Source: Escallonia rubra (taxonomy: Eukaryota > Streptophyta > Magnoliopsida > Escalloniales > Escalloniaceae). From it: a stretch of 64,000 nucleotides of DNA. Positions within the stretch are counted from its first letter, which is position 1. Every line of letters starts with the position of its first letter. The position numbers and the translations under genes were made by a program. The stretch lies in assembly GCA_033065855.1 (NCBI GenBank), contig JAVXUO010001184.1, forward strand, positions 806,001-870,000, given 5' to 3'. Under the pieces are notes generated by a model, which did not search any database, was not told the DNA's origin, and worked only from the letters and a program-made list of their open reading frames with translations. Positions 1-10,559 of this stretch are shown in pieces.

Positions 1-115
1 ACAAAAAAACACAAATCCAAAAGAATCCGAATTAAAAACAGATCAAACACAATAGAAACATACAAGCACCCACACACAGAGTAAGTCAGAAACACAGTAA
101 ACACGCAGTACGCAC

Positions 116-336
116 CACCAGAAGTCCTCGACGGTGTCGAAGGTGTAAGCCCTGCGGAGAGAGGAGCCCCAGGCGGCGCCCTGCTTGGGCTTCGCCTGGT
201 TGTCGAACCAGAACGTCCACTTCCTCTCCAATCTGTGAGGCTGCTTCTCCACCGCCGCCGTCTCGGGCGCCGCCGCCGCCGCTACGTTCGCTTCCGCTGC
301 CGCTACGTTCGCTTCCGCTGCCGATTCAGTCGCCAT
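116..336 (-). CDS. eIF(iso)4E, first coding exon (partial gene, runs off left edge)
   Basis: Eukaryotic translation initiation factor iso-4E binds the 7-methylguanosine cap of mRNA and, with eIF(iso)4G, recruits the ribosome in the cytoplasm. Plant eIF4E-type proteins are also host factors used by potyviruses. The exon encodes an alanine-rich N-terminus followed by the family core: a [17 protein letters not shown] stretch, then a [16 protein letters not shown] stretch and a TVEDFW end, which is where plant eIF4E-type first exons normally stop. I chose the ATG at 334-336. An in-frame upstream ATG at 373-375 would add 13 residues that do not look conserved. A plausible GT donor follows base 116 (minus strand); another GT at 111-110 is possible. 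The remaining exons, with the rest of the cap pocket, lie beyond base 1. The family assignment is firm; the iso form is chosen because of the short N-terminus and the WTFWFDNQ wording. Confidence 0.88.
280..321 (-). repeat. 21-bp perfect tandem duplication in the eIF(iso)4E N-terminus
   Basis: Two identical 21-bp units (280-300 and 301-321) encode a doubled AAEANVA heptapeptide in the disordered N-terminal tail. The duplication is in frame and outside the cap-binding core, so it is probably neutral or only changes tail length. Confidence 0.9.
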
Positions 337-375
337 TTTTTTCCTCTCTGAAAAACAATCTCTATGGAGCGACAA

Positions 376-1852
376 AATGGTAATTTGCGATTTTCTGGGG
401 GGGTTGTTATCGCTGGGCCTCTATGTGGAGATGGATCGTGGGCTGGTTGCAGTAGTTGGACACTATCTGCTGAGCCACTTGGGCTCTAAGTCACTTCAAG
501 CTGGTGGGTGTGGGATCAAGGATCGAGATATGCAACGTTGCGCACTTTAAAAGTACTAGTACTGTGTACGTGCGATGCACGAGAACCTTAACACGTGACA
601 AATTAAGATTATAGTTTAGAAAAGTCATAACCCCATATATTCTGTAGATTATGACAATCAATTTTTTGTAATTCAAATATACATGTTAATTTAATTGAAG
701 TCAAAAAGGCAGATTAAAATCAATATGTATATGCATGATGATTGTTCTAAAAAAATGTTATACATCCATTTAAAATATGTTAGTTGTCTCACAACCACCT
801 TCGCCACGCACAACTTCTATAGAACATAGGTGTACCTCGATTTTATGTCAATGGTAGCCCATCTCCTTGTGATGTTCTTACCCATCACTCTTTTGAAGTA
901 AAAATAATTATAATTTTATAATGTTACGTAGTCTAAACTAAAAGGTGTTTAACAATCAACAAAATAATATTTATCTTTATACCAGCGTCTATATAGTCAT
1001 AATTTTTTGACTTTAGCTTTCAATTATTTTTTATTTGTTTTTTACTTTTGTATAATTCTGTAGTCCAACTTGATGAACATAATAGTTATCGTGAATATAC
1101 CATAGTCGTCCTTAGTCACTTTATTTTATAAAATAGTTTTCGTATTTAATTTGAGAATGATATTCTTATAAGATTAGTATCTAAGGCATTTACTCGCTAG
1201 GATTCGCTACAGTAAAAGGATAGTAATTTCGAACCCATAAAACATAAAAATGCCTATCTATTTACAAATACACGAATACTTTTTTGACTTAATATTGTTA
1301 TTAGCTTTCCTTATTGAACAAAAATTAATTATGCGTTGTAGATAAGAGAACAACAGGCTGCTCTCGATGCGGCACACACAAAACAACAATTATGCTATCA
1401 ATAGCTTCAAATATCATTACTATAATCTTTTGTCACCTGAAATTAATTTAATTTGTTCTATTCTCGATCAAACTCTGGTTCCTACATTTTTCGTCTACTA
1501 GTCCCGGGTTCCGGGTGAGCCATATCTCGCCAAGGGTACCACAAAAGGTATTAAGCCTATGAAGCTATTAAAGGAAGTTAGTAAAGTGCCCTTATCGCCA
1601 TATGGAGCCATCGTCGTTCTAACATTAGAAGTGGTATAGAGAATTTTTTTTATTATATTTCAGTTAAGGTTTGATTGCAAATACGTAGAACAGTCCATTC
1701 ATCTAGTATCCAATTAGACATTATCTAAACGGGTAATAGTAGTATACAAAAAGATAAATGAGAAGTGAAATCATAATTTACACAATCATAAGCAGAATGT
1801 GTTATTTTCTTGTGACAAAGACTGAATATGCTTAGTAAGTGTTTATCTACAT
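376..1852. other. AT-rich intergenic sequence
   Basis: This stretch lies upstream of the eIF(iso)4E gene (minus strand) and would contain its promoter and 5' leader close to 337-700. I see no coding exon, clear TATA box, RNA gene or transposon end. Short poly-A and poly-T runs and scattered stop codons fill all frames. Confidence 0.6.
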
Positions 1853-1860
1853 ATTGTGGG

Positions 1861-4341
1861 CACTGGCGGAACTAGGATTTCATTCCAGGGGGTGCAAAAA
1901 ATGTATATCGAAGTCACTAAATTTTTTTTATAAGTAAAATAATACACAAAAAATGAGTACACTTTTTAGTGAATTGGTTTTTTTTTTCTCAGTTTGCACT
2001 TAAATAAGATCTCTGTCATACCAGTGCTACATTTAGGGTAGAAAGTGTTGTATAGATGGGTGTAAAAGTCTACCGATACTCCTAACATGTTGCTATATGG
2101 TTTATATGGAGGATTCTCAGTTCTTCTGCTTGAATCAACTAAGTGCCCATTTGGGATTGATTAAAAAAAGTAAATTCAACTTAAATCTTAATCATCTTTC
2201 AAAATCTGATTTAATTAGAATCAATTTGTTGTTTGGATAAAGTAATTGTAAACTTAGATTAAATCTATAAAAAGTGTTGGGATACAAAGTACTTAAATCA
2301 GTTTCGCTATGACAAAATGACCATAGAGGACACTCAATAAACAATTTTCTAATATCCAAGCAACGTTAACGTAACTTTTATTCATAAGTAACTATAATGC
2401 CTAAATAAATTATTAAAATAATTACTTTCACGCACCTACAGAAGTTGTTATTTTTTATTTTAAATTAAAAAGCACAAACAATCTCAAGTTATTGCTTATA
2501 GTACGATGATAACATCTCCAAATTAAAAATAAAGTTTAAAAAAAAAAAAAAAAAAGATTATCTAGCTGTAGGAGAAGAGTTTAGCAATAAGAGAAGAGAT
2601 AAACTCCAGAAACTATCTAAGATAATTAATTAAGGGGTATGAGAGGTCTTTTTGTGAAAAATATGGGGATATGATGGTAAATTAAAAGGTCAAACCTGAT
2701 TATGAAAAAAGTGATTATTTCATAATCCTCACTTTTAAGGATTATGGATTAAATCAGTTTTTTACTTCTGGAGATGGATTAAATCTCTTAATCTCTTTTG
2801 CCAAACACCCACATACCTGATTTAATCTAGATTAAATCAGATTTGACCATCCCATAATCAATCCCAAACACTCTCTAAGAAGAATGTTCAGTGTTCAAAA
2901 GGAGCTGCATCTGTCTATCAGAAACACTTTACAGGCAATTCCAAGTATGTTTTGCAATTTCTCATTTGTCATTTTTTCATCCTTCTCTGGAATTTCTGAG
3001 TAATATTGGTCTATAATTATTCGAAGGGTTCTTCTTACACACTGATAAATGTATATTAGCCCCCCTTTTTTCTGAATTTCTAGTCTATTAAACATGATAA
3101 TCAACTAAGCTTTTTTGAATCATAAATATAGCGTCTCAATCAACATGTACTCAGGAATCAAAATATGAAAAACAAATTGGGAAAGCAATTCAGAAAACAA
3201 ATAATAAATCATCAATACGAACATACGTACCTAAATTTTAAAATGACGAAGGCAGTTGACTAATTGAACGGTCGTGGGTCACCGGTCGTCGACGCCTGAA
3301 GTTTGGTCGGAAGCTTTTTTGGAACATCACCTGAAGCTAAGAACTTATTAGACAACAAATTAAAGCAACACCGTTATAGAACAATGTATACTTCACACAA
3401 AGTTCAAAATATAAAGTTTTACCTTAAAATCATGACCTTCCGGGCAAGGTTTTTTAATTCTGGGCACAGAACAAATAATCTATATAAAATTGGACATATT
3501 GGCATTCTCCAATATCAATCTGATGGACAGCGTATGGTGCTGAAGATAATTTTCCACTCATCACATTGTATTATGAAAATAGCAATAAACTCCTTATACA
3601 TTATAGATACTTGTACAGAACCCTCTAAACACATATTCTCTATCCACCAAATTTGTACCTCCAGCCCTTAATTTCTAGAAAACCTATTACATCCAAAGCT
3701 CTCACCAAGCCATCATTCCACTGCAAAATCGGCAAAACTGAACCCAATCAAACTAGTCGACCAACTCAAATAAACTTCAACTCAATTTACTTTTGAGATA
3801 CGTAATTGTGACAATGCAAGGATAATGGTGGTAGGATTGGTTGAGATGGATCTTAGTGGTGGGGCGATGGGTATCATAGGCAGTGTTTCCAGTGGTATGG
3901 CGGCGATGGATAAGTGGTGCGTAGATTTTTTGTAGTGGGCTTCAAACATAGGAATAGGTACGTGGGGGTGAAGGCCAGTCGTGTTGGTGGTGAAGGTGTC
4001 AAAATCTCGAGCAATGGACAGACATACCAAATATGAAGAACACCGCTTCAGCAGTCGGTGTCTCCACTCGGCTAGTCGGCCGTCGTTCCAGATTTGAGCT
4101 GAGCTCTCCAAAGAGAGTAGCCTCAAGGATCCCCTCCCATCGCCGGTGAGTGGGTGTCGACGGTTGGGGTTTGCCTGTATGGGAGTGCATGAGAGTCTGA
4201 GAGAGTCGTTGGGGCTATTCGCGTTGGGCAAGTCGCAGAGACAGAGAGAGAGTTACATACCAGATGAAATGAAAAAAAAAATCTCTCGAAAGTTGAAGGG
4301 GTGCATTAGCCCCCCCTCATACAAGCGTAGCTCCGCCCTTG
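1861..4341. mobile_element. Non-autonomous hAT element, copy 1
   Basis: The element starts CACTGGCGGAACTAGGATTT and its right end is the inverse of CAAGGGCGGAGCTACG, giving imperfect terminal inverted repeats of the form CANNGGCGGARCTA. It is flanked by an 8-bp target duplication, ATTGTGGG (1853-1860) against ACTGTGGG (4342-4349), matching at 7 of 8 positions, as expected for hAT transposons. No transposase is encoded; a 149-codon open frame on the minus strand (3782-4231) has no recognisable domain. A PIF/Harbinger MITE is nested at 2143-2875. The element is collinear, in inverse orientation, with the copy at 32276-37438. It carries the unoccupied sites of the two insertions found there: TTA at 4253-4255 for the MITE and a point near 1941-1946 for the Helitron. 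Confidence 0.85.
2143..2875. mobile_element. Tourist-like (PIF/Harbinger) MITE, copy 1
   Basis: A 733-bp element flanked by TAA on both sides (2140-2142 and 2876-2878), the usual 3-bp target duplication of PIF/Harbinger elements. Imperfect terminal inverted repeats share a TTTGGGATTGATTA core. It has no coding capacity. A second copy of nearly the same length lies at 32331-33061 and matches along its whole length, by eye at about nine of ten positions. Both copies hold a perfect 24-bp AT-rich palindrome near the right end (here 2817-2840). Confidence 0.87.
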
Positions 4342-4575
4342 ACTGTGGGATACCTAAGTAAAGGGAATGATAGTCATCTTTATTAATCTTTATGTTTAAG
4401 ATTCTGATTTTAGAGAAGCGGGATAGGTGGAGTACCCTTAGCTAGAAGGTTGTGCCGATACTTAATAAAAAAATGATGTGAAATGAGTAATTTCAAGATT
4501 TTATTAGCTACGGCCAAAAGTAAATAGAATGACAGTGAGAGTACCTATAACAATCAAAGGAAGAGAAAGGAAGTT

Positions 4576-4894
4576 AGGCCCCGTACGCTTACCATATTTG
4601 TTTTCTGTTTTCATTTTCTGTTTTCATTTTCACGATTTTCATATTCAGTTTGAAAACATGTTCCTGTACTTTTATCATTTTCACAAAAAAAAATTTAGCT
4701 ATTTTTTCTTATATTGGGTTAAGTTTGAGTGAAAAACAGCTGAAAACACCTTTTAGGTGTTTTCAGTTTTTTGCTACTATTTGAGTAATTTTATCCAAAA
4801 CGAAAACAGAAAATGATAAAAGTACGCAAAAAAGGAATCTTTTTCATCATCATTACTAAAAACAGAAAACGAATATGATAAACGTACGGGGCCT
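4576..4894. mobile_element. Foldback MITE with terminal repeat AGGCCCCGTACG
   Basis: The ends are inverted repeats of about 38 bp with a few mismatches, starting AGGCCCCGTACG and ending CGTACGGGGCCT. The direct repeat AAGTT flanks both sides (4571-4575 and 4895-4899). The arms continue inward, and a central stem (AAACACCT, loop, AGGTGTTT) lies near 4745-4762, so most of the 319 bp can fold into one hairpin. There is no coding content. The superfamily is uncertain because a 5-bp duplication fits no major plant class well. Confidence 0.72.
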
Positions 4895-4899
4895 AAGTT

Positions 4900-6440
4900 G
4901 CTCATTTTGAAATTTGCTCAGAAAATTATGAACATTTACATGGCCAGACCTAAGTCATACAATTAACAGACACACACATATATCTACACAAATATAATAT
5001 CAGGTCCTAAAGCCAAATATAAAAAAGTTGAAGGAAAATATTATTTCTTGTTCGTTTACAATTTTTGTTTCATTTTTATAATTTTCAAATCTAGTTAGGA
5101 AATATGGTTGTGTACTTATATGATTTTGAAATTTGTTTTAGTTAGTTTTCTCTGACAATCGGTGAAAGGCAGCCGATAAAGGTAGGTATTTTCACGTTTT
5201 AGTAATGTTTGGGTAAGATTTTTTAACAACATAACAAAAACCGATAAACCTACACGATGAAAAAAAAAATCTTTTTGGTCAAAGTTAATTACTCTACTTA
5301 TGTCATGAGATGTGCATGGCCTAATCTTTATAAAGCATTAAGTTGTGAATGAGAATGAACATACGTCATTTTATTAATGATAAGTTTTATGAAAAAGGAA
5401 AGAGATATTCATGTACTAAATACTAATTGTAGCATTTATGAGTAGTTAAACAAATGAATTTGTTAAGGTAGTAATTTTCAGATATAAGAAGGGTATTATG
5501 GTAAAACAAAAAACGATTTTTAAGGATCAACACTCTTTTATATATGTAATATAATATAAATTTGGAGGCTTAACTCGAGCCTTTTGGGTCTTGGAATGAA
5601 AAGAGACATCAGAGTCAAACAGATGGTCCGATAAAATGTCCAACATAGTCTAGGAAGAAAGTGGAGGTACCAAACTAGAGGGCAGCCGAGACGGACCTAA
5701 CAAGCTTAGGGGCGGCCAAGATGGGACAAAGGGCAGTTGAAATTACCTAATCTTTGCAAATGGGGAACCTCCCAAGCTAGATTCGAGGGATCTAAAGCTT
5801 GAACCGAGTTGTTACCATCCGCTTGCATTAGACATCATGAGACAACTGATCCAAATAGGGGAAGGAGAAAGGAAAAAAAAGAACAAAAGAGGAAGACCGA
5901 TCTTCAATTTTCGCCGACAAAAAAGAGGAACATCACCACTTCTGTAGGTTTGGTGCTTGGTTCCTCTACCCATCTATGCCGAAGATCCAACCAATGTAAA
6001 TTCAATTCGTAAAGGAACGTCCTAATGTCACGGCATTGTCGTTTCATTAAATTGAATTAATGTGCCCTTCCAGAAATAGAAGGCATAACCATATCAAAGC
6101 ATATATTGCATAGTAGAAATCATATCTGGTTTGACAATAGGACTACCCAATTAACTTCACCATAACTATGAATACATCACTCAAAAATTTCAAAACCGCC
6201 AAAAGTAAAAGAAAATTAGATGTACACTGTACAATCTAGAGATGAAAATGGAAAATCAATACATTTATTTTACTAATAATTGAGCTTCAATTTTATCGAG
6301 CAGACAAGTACTCAAAATATCGAATCTTGAAAATTTTGGAGCAGTAACAGTACCACTCTTTGCTTTTGGAAGAGAAACACCCACAGCTAAGGGAAAGCCT
6401 CAGCTCATAAGCTTGGGGAGAGCCAAATGCCAAAAGTCTA
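4900..6440. other. Intergenic sequence, partly decayed repeat
   Basis: About 5020-5290 resembles a decayed relative of the foldback element at 4576-4894 (similar order of TTTTCA, GTACTT and CGATAAA blocks). About 5560-6010 is less AT-rich, with purine-rich blocks and no domain I can recognise; it could be a retrotransposon remnant. No gene is supported here. Confidence 0.45.
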
Positions 6441-6714
6441 CAGAGAGAAGAGGCATGCACTTGCAAGTAGCTTGTAAATTTCCTGCTGTCCAAGGAAGGG
6501 GCTCACGAGTCTTTGCAAGCTATGCCACGAATTTTGCACGGCATGGGCTGCTCTGCTTTGCCACAAAACGTTTCACAGTCCCCTTTAACTGAAGCTAGCT
6601 GGCTCTTCCACAAACATCCTTCTTGAACACACAGCTGCAGCTATATATAATTCACCAGAGAAACGCAGAAGCAGAGAGCATAAGAAAGAGTTAGAGAAGA
6701 GAAGAGAAGGAAAG
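6441..6714 (+). promoter_or_regulatory. Caleosin gene 1 promoter with RY motif and TATA box
   Basis: A TATATATA box lies at 6642-6649, about 66 bp before the ATG, which would put transcription start near 6675. An RY motif CATGCA lies at 6454-6459. The block around it, including GCCAAATGCC and CTTGTAAAT, can be aligned with the promoter of the second caleosin gene, so the duplication carried its promoter. RY motifs are bound by B3-domain seed regulators, which would fit a seed oil-body gene; the regulatory role is inferred. Confidence 0.6.
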
Positions 6715-9539
6715 ATGGCTGCAGTGGAAGTGGAGAGAGATGCTTTGGCCACGGAGACGCCTTTTGCCCCCGTCACCATTAAGCGAAAGGTCCGCAGTGA
6801 CTTGGAAAAGTACATTCCTAAGCCATGTGAGTCTCTTGATTTTCTTCTTGTAGCATGTCTTGCATTCTTGTAAGCCGAGGTCCAGCTGTAGAGGGGCCGA
6901 TGTTGTTAGCTCGGGCCGATGGTGTTCTGCTGTATCAGACCACATCCGTCTTCGATAAATGAAACTCGTTATGATCTAGGGTTGTAACGTGAGTACTGAA
7001 CTACTCCCCTTTAATTGGGGCTAATTGGGACTAGTGGTGGAGACAAACACAAAATAATGCTGTAATATGCTTTAGTATTCCATGATATATAATCTCGAAT
7101 CGCGGAAGCAGGGTGATTTGACATGACTGGGGATAGTAAACTAGGTCCGTCTGGAGCCTTGGTCTCCCCTGGTTGCTATTCGATCATGTACGGTATGTGC
7201 ACTTTTATTATTCCAATAACAGCTCCAACCCAAATAAAAATTTTCTTGGCCAACAATGAATCCATATGCAACAAAGCCTTGAGGCCTATGACAATGACAT
7301 GGTTTATGATTGGAAACCGTATAACTGTGTAAAATTTCTCGAATGAGGTACGTTCAATTAGTTTGCTTTCTTTCCAAGACTAACAAAATTAATTAAACAT
7401 CAAATTGTACATCCTATGGATTTCGTACCCAATGTATATATCAAATTGTTCCCCCTTCTTGTTCATCTTCTATTCAATGTCGTGTGTGTGTGTGTGTTTC
7501 ATCTTTCTTCCCTTTTTTGTGGTTGTTGATATCTGGTTCAGATATGGCTAGAGCACTGGAAGCTCCTGATACACACCATCCAAAAGGAACACCAGGCCAT
7601 AAGCATCACAACTTGAGTGTCCTCCAACAGCACGTAGCCTTCTTTGACCAAGACGGCAATGGAATTGTTTACCCGTGGGAGACTTATGCAGGTATTTTCA
7701 CGCATAATTTGCACACACTATAGTAACAATCTATGCTTTTCTTTTCTTGTTTTTCTTAAGACACGAGGTATTTAATACATCATAACTTCACTGACTTTCG
7801 ATGTTCCCCAAGATACAAGAAGTATTTCATAAAATCTTCTCATATGGCCATTGAACCAACTTTGATCCCCTTGAGCATGAAGGAACCATAGCTTTGACAT
7901 GTCAGAAGGTTAATTTCCTTAAGAGGCTACTGTCCTTGAGCTATCAGAGATATGAAAGCCTGGAGTAGGCTAGGCAATACAAAAGTGTATGGTTTTCCAG
8001 CAAGGAAACTATAACATAAGAACAGTGCTGGCAGCATCATCATGGCGCCTCATTCACTCCTTTTCTCTTCCAGTCTTTTATTTTTTAATATACAGTCTTC
8101 TTTCCATAACGAAAAATTACAGGTCTACGTGCAATTGGTTTCAACATGATCGTGTCTCTGGTATTGGCCCTGGCGATCAACGGAGCTCTGAGTTATCCAA
8201 CTCTCCCTGTAAGTTAATGCTGTTTATATAAACCTTAGGTTACGCATTATGCCAATTTGATCTCGTCCCCATCTGTATCGGTCTATCATGATCATGAACA
8301 TTGGCGGAAAAATGGTGATGTTTCAGTTTGTACTTGAGATTTTTAATTTGCACAAGGCTTGTCTTTGCAAGTGGATTGATGAAAGAACAAGGTACTGCTT
8401 CCGTTGGTAATTTCTTTGGATGTTATGCTGTTTCTCCAGTTAGGGAGTCTCGCAATGATATAATATCTGAAGTTCGGTATGATTTCTTCAACAGTTGGCC
8501 TCCCCGCTCATAGCAAGTTGGTTTTGGATGCTTTAACAAGCGCAAGCATGACCAACTGAATGATGACTGATCCTATGTTATTATGCTAGATTGGTTGACT
8601 ACTTTGGCCTCCGGCATAATCCATTGATTTCGGATGGTGTAACATACACAAAAATCATTGTGAAGTTGTCAGATAGCTTGAACATAGGATACACATATCC
8701 TGAGAGACCTCATCGACCTTGTGGAGTGGAGCAGCATACACTCTTTTTAATATTGTTAAGCAGGAGAAAGTCTTCATCCATTTCCATTATCAACTTTTGA
8801 TTAATGTTTGCAGCTGCATTTCGAGCACAGATCTTGTTCCACAGATTCACCATACATCTTTTGCAGGGGCTGTTTCCTTCTCCTTTCTTTCCCATATATA
8901 TATACAACATACACAAGGCCAAGCATGGAAGTGACTCTGGAACGTATGATACAGAAGGAAGGTAAAGCATATTATTAGCCTAAGGTTTTCAAAGCTTCAA
9001 ATTAAATAATGTAACATTCATATCCAGTTCCATTGAATTCCGCAGGTATATGCCAGTGAACCATGAGAATATCTTTAGCAAGTATGCTCGAACTGTTCCT
9101 GATAAGCTCACACTGAGAGAGGTTTGGAACATAACTGAAGGCAATAGAGTTGCGTTTGATCTCTTTGGATGGTGGGTGTCTAGGCCTTAACTTCTTACCA
9201 TGTTGAATACTCCCACTGGCTCCAAAATTAGAATCCCCTGAGATTCTAAATAATGTTTGACAAGCCAGCAAGAACAAATATGATATGTATGGTCAAAGTT
9301 TACGGGGACCTCCGATTTTGGAACAGAGGCAGTATTTTAGGAATTTGATGTTCTTCGAAATTCAGTAAGGGCTCGTTTTTTGCAGGATTGCAAATAAGGC
9401 GGAGTGGGGACTCCTGTACATTCTTGCCAGGGACGACGAAGGTTTACTGTCGAAAGAAGCAGTTAGGCGATGCTTCGACGGTAGTCTCTTCGAGTATTGT
9501 GCCAAGGTACATATGGGCGCGGAGGGGAAGCTGGGGTAA
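6715..9539 (+). CDS. Caleosin / peroxygenase, tandem copy 1 (6 exons, 240 aa)
   Basis: Coding exons are 6715-6826, 7542-7691, 8123-8208, 8867-8961, 9046-9171 and 9386-9539, all with GT-AG introns and a continuous frame. Caleosins are Ca2+-binding, haem-containing peroxygenases of oil bodies and ER that act on fatty-acid hydroperoxides. Visible features are a single EF-hand (residues 73-84, [12 protein letters not shown]), the conserved His in LQQHVAFFD (about 68), a hydrophobic segment (about 92-115), a proline knot PX3PSPX2P (116-125) and the IHKAKHG histidine stretch (132-136). The C-terminus includes [14 protein letters not shown] and ends GAEGKLG. Length is typical for the family. A possible polyadenylation signal AATAAA lies at 9740-9745. 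The downstream tandem paralogue has the same length for every exon after the first. The short N-terminus before the EF-hand fits the usual plant form. Confidence 0.93.
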
Positions 9540-9739
9540 AGCAATGCGGCCAGATTTATGTGTCAAATAGATGGTTTTCTATCTTCATGTTACAATTGTT
9601 GTGTAACAAGTCCTGCTGTGGTCTTTGATTTTACAGAGTATTTCGGTAGACAATATGATTAGATGCCTTCTTGACATGTATTAGTGCGAAGATCGTTTGG
9701 GTCCAAATTGCTGCAAGCCTTGCCCAGGCTGAGTCTAGT

Positions 9740-9745
9740 AATAAA
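9740..9745 (+). terminator. Possible polyadenylation signal of caleosin gene 1
   Basis: The hexamer AATAAA lies 200 bp after the stop codon, within a plausible 3' untranslated region. Plant poly(A) signals are degenerate, so this is a likely site only. Confidence 0.4.
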
Positions 9746-10202
9746 GGAATCTATAATTTCTTATCAGAGGTCTCAAGTAAGTTTATGATGGAGCTTGAGT
9801 AGCTAAAAGCTGCCTTAATTGGAGCTTGAACGTTTGTGTTTTGGTTGTTTTATTAAAAGTTCTAAGCTTGAGTTACCAAAAAAAAAAAGATGTCAATTGG
9901 TCTGGATTCTCTATTAACTTATGAGGAACTGACAATTTAACATGATAATAGAACAATATATTGAGTTCAATTCTTTCCGCTTAATCCCCTCGTTTCAGTT
10001 TATACTCTTAGAACGGCTGTTAACTCACCAACAAATCCATCATCTTAGAAGAATGTCTATAACTATACAAACTCCCCGTTCCTTAATTTAAAGAAATTAA
10101 GGAACGGGAGTGTGAAAAGGGAAGTGTGAAAAGGGAAGTGCCTCACAATGAACTTTAGCGGTAACTTCATTGAATTAGAGGAACTTTCTTCCAACTACAA
10201 AT
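9746..10202. other. Spacer between caleosin copies
   Basis: AT-rich spacer without coding content. It includes a poly-A run near 9877, a strong hairpin at 10075-10108 and a short direct repeat of GTGTGAAAAGGGAA just after it. Confidence 0.6.
10075..10108. repeat. Perfect 15-bp stem hairpin between the caleosin genes
   Basis: CCCGTTCCTTAATTT (10075-10089) and its exact inverse (10094-10108) are separated by AAAG. Two copies of GTGTGAAAAGGGAA follow. It may be a MITE remnant; its position about 450 bp before the second gene's ATG also allows a regulatory role, but nothing proves either. Confidence 0.8.
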
Positions 10203-10559
10203 TTGTCCACAGCTGAAGCCCCACCTCAGAAGGTAGCGAGTGCCAAATGTCGGAAGCGAAGAGAGAAGAGCCACGCATGCAGGTCACTTGTAAATAATCT
10301 GCCAGAACCAACTGCAAAGCGCATGCAACTGTTCAAAATGGAATCTTCTTGTGCCTTGCATGCTTGCCACGATTTCTGTTTAGACCTTACCCCCCTTGTC
10401 AAGTTTCCTCTGGACATATCTCAACACACCCTTTACTTGAAAGGCTCCGAAAATCTCCTCTTCTAGGAAAGAGCTTAAAGCTTACACGCAACAAGCACAG
10501 AAGAGAGAGAGAGAGAGAGAGAGTGCGAAACGGTTGCGCTGCAATTTAGAGAGACAAAG
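10203..10559 (+). promoter_or_regulatory. Caleosin gene 2 promoter with clustered RY motifs
   Basis: CATGCA occurs at 10276-10281 and 10322-10327, and GCATGC at 10358-10363. The AAATG...AGAGAAGAG...GCATGCA...CTTGTAAAT order matches the promoter of copy 1. No clear TATA box is visible. A GA microsatellite (about 10503-10522) lies in the presumed 5' leader. Seed-type regulation is inferred from RY motifs and the family. Confidence 0.55.

Noticed and set aside
3303..3671. 122-codon frame
   Set aside because: Lies in the non-coding interior of hAT copy 1 and has no domain.
3782..4231. 149-codon frame inside hAT copy 1
   Set aside because: Interior of a non-autonomous element; the corresponding frame in the second copy is broken and no domain is recognisable.
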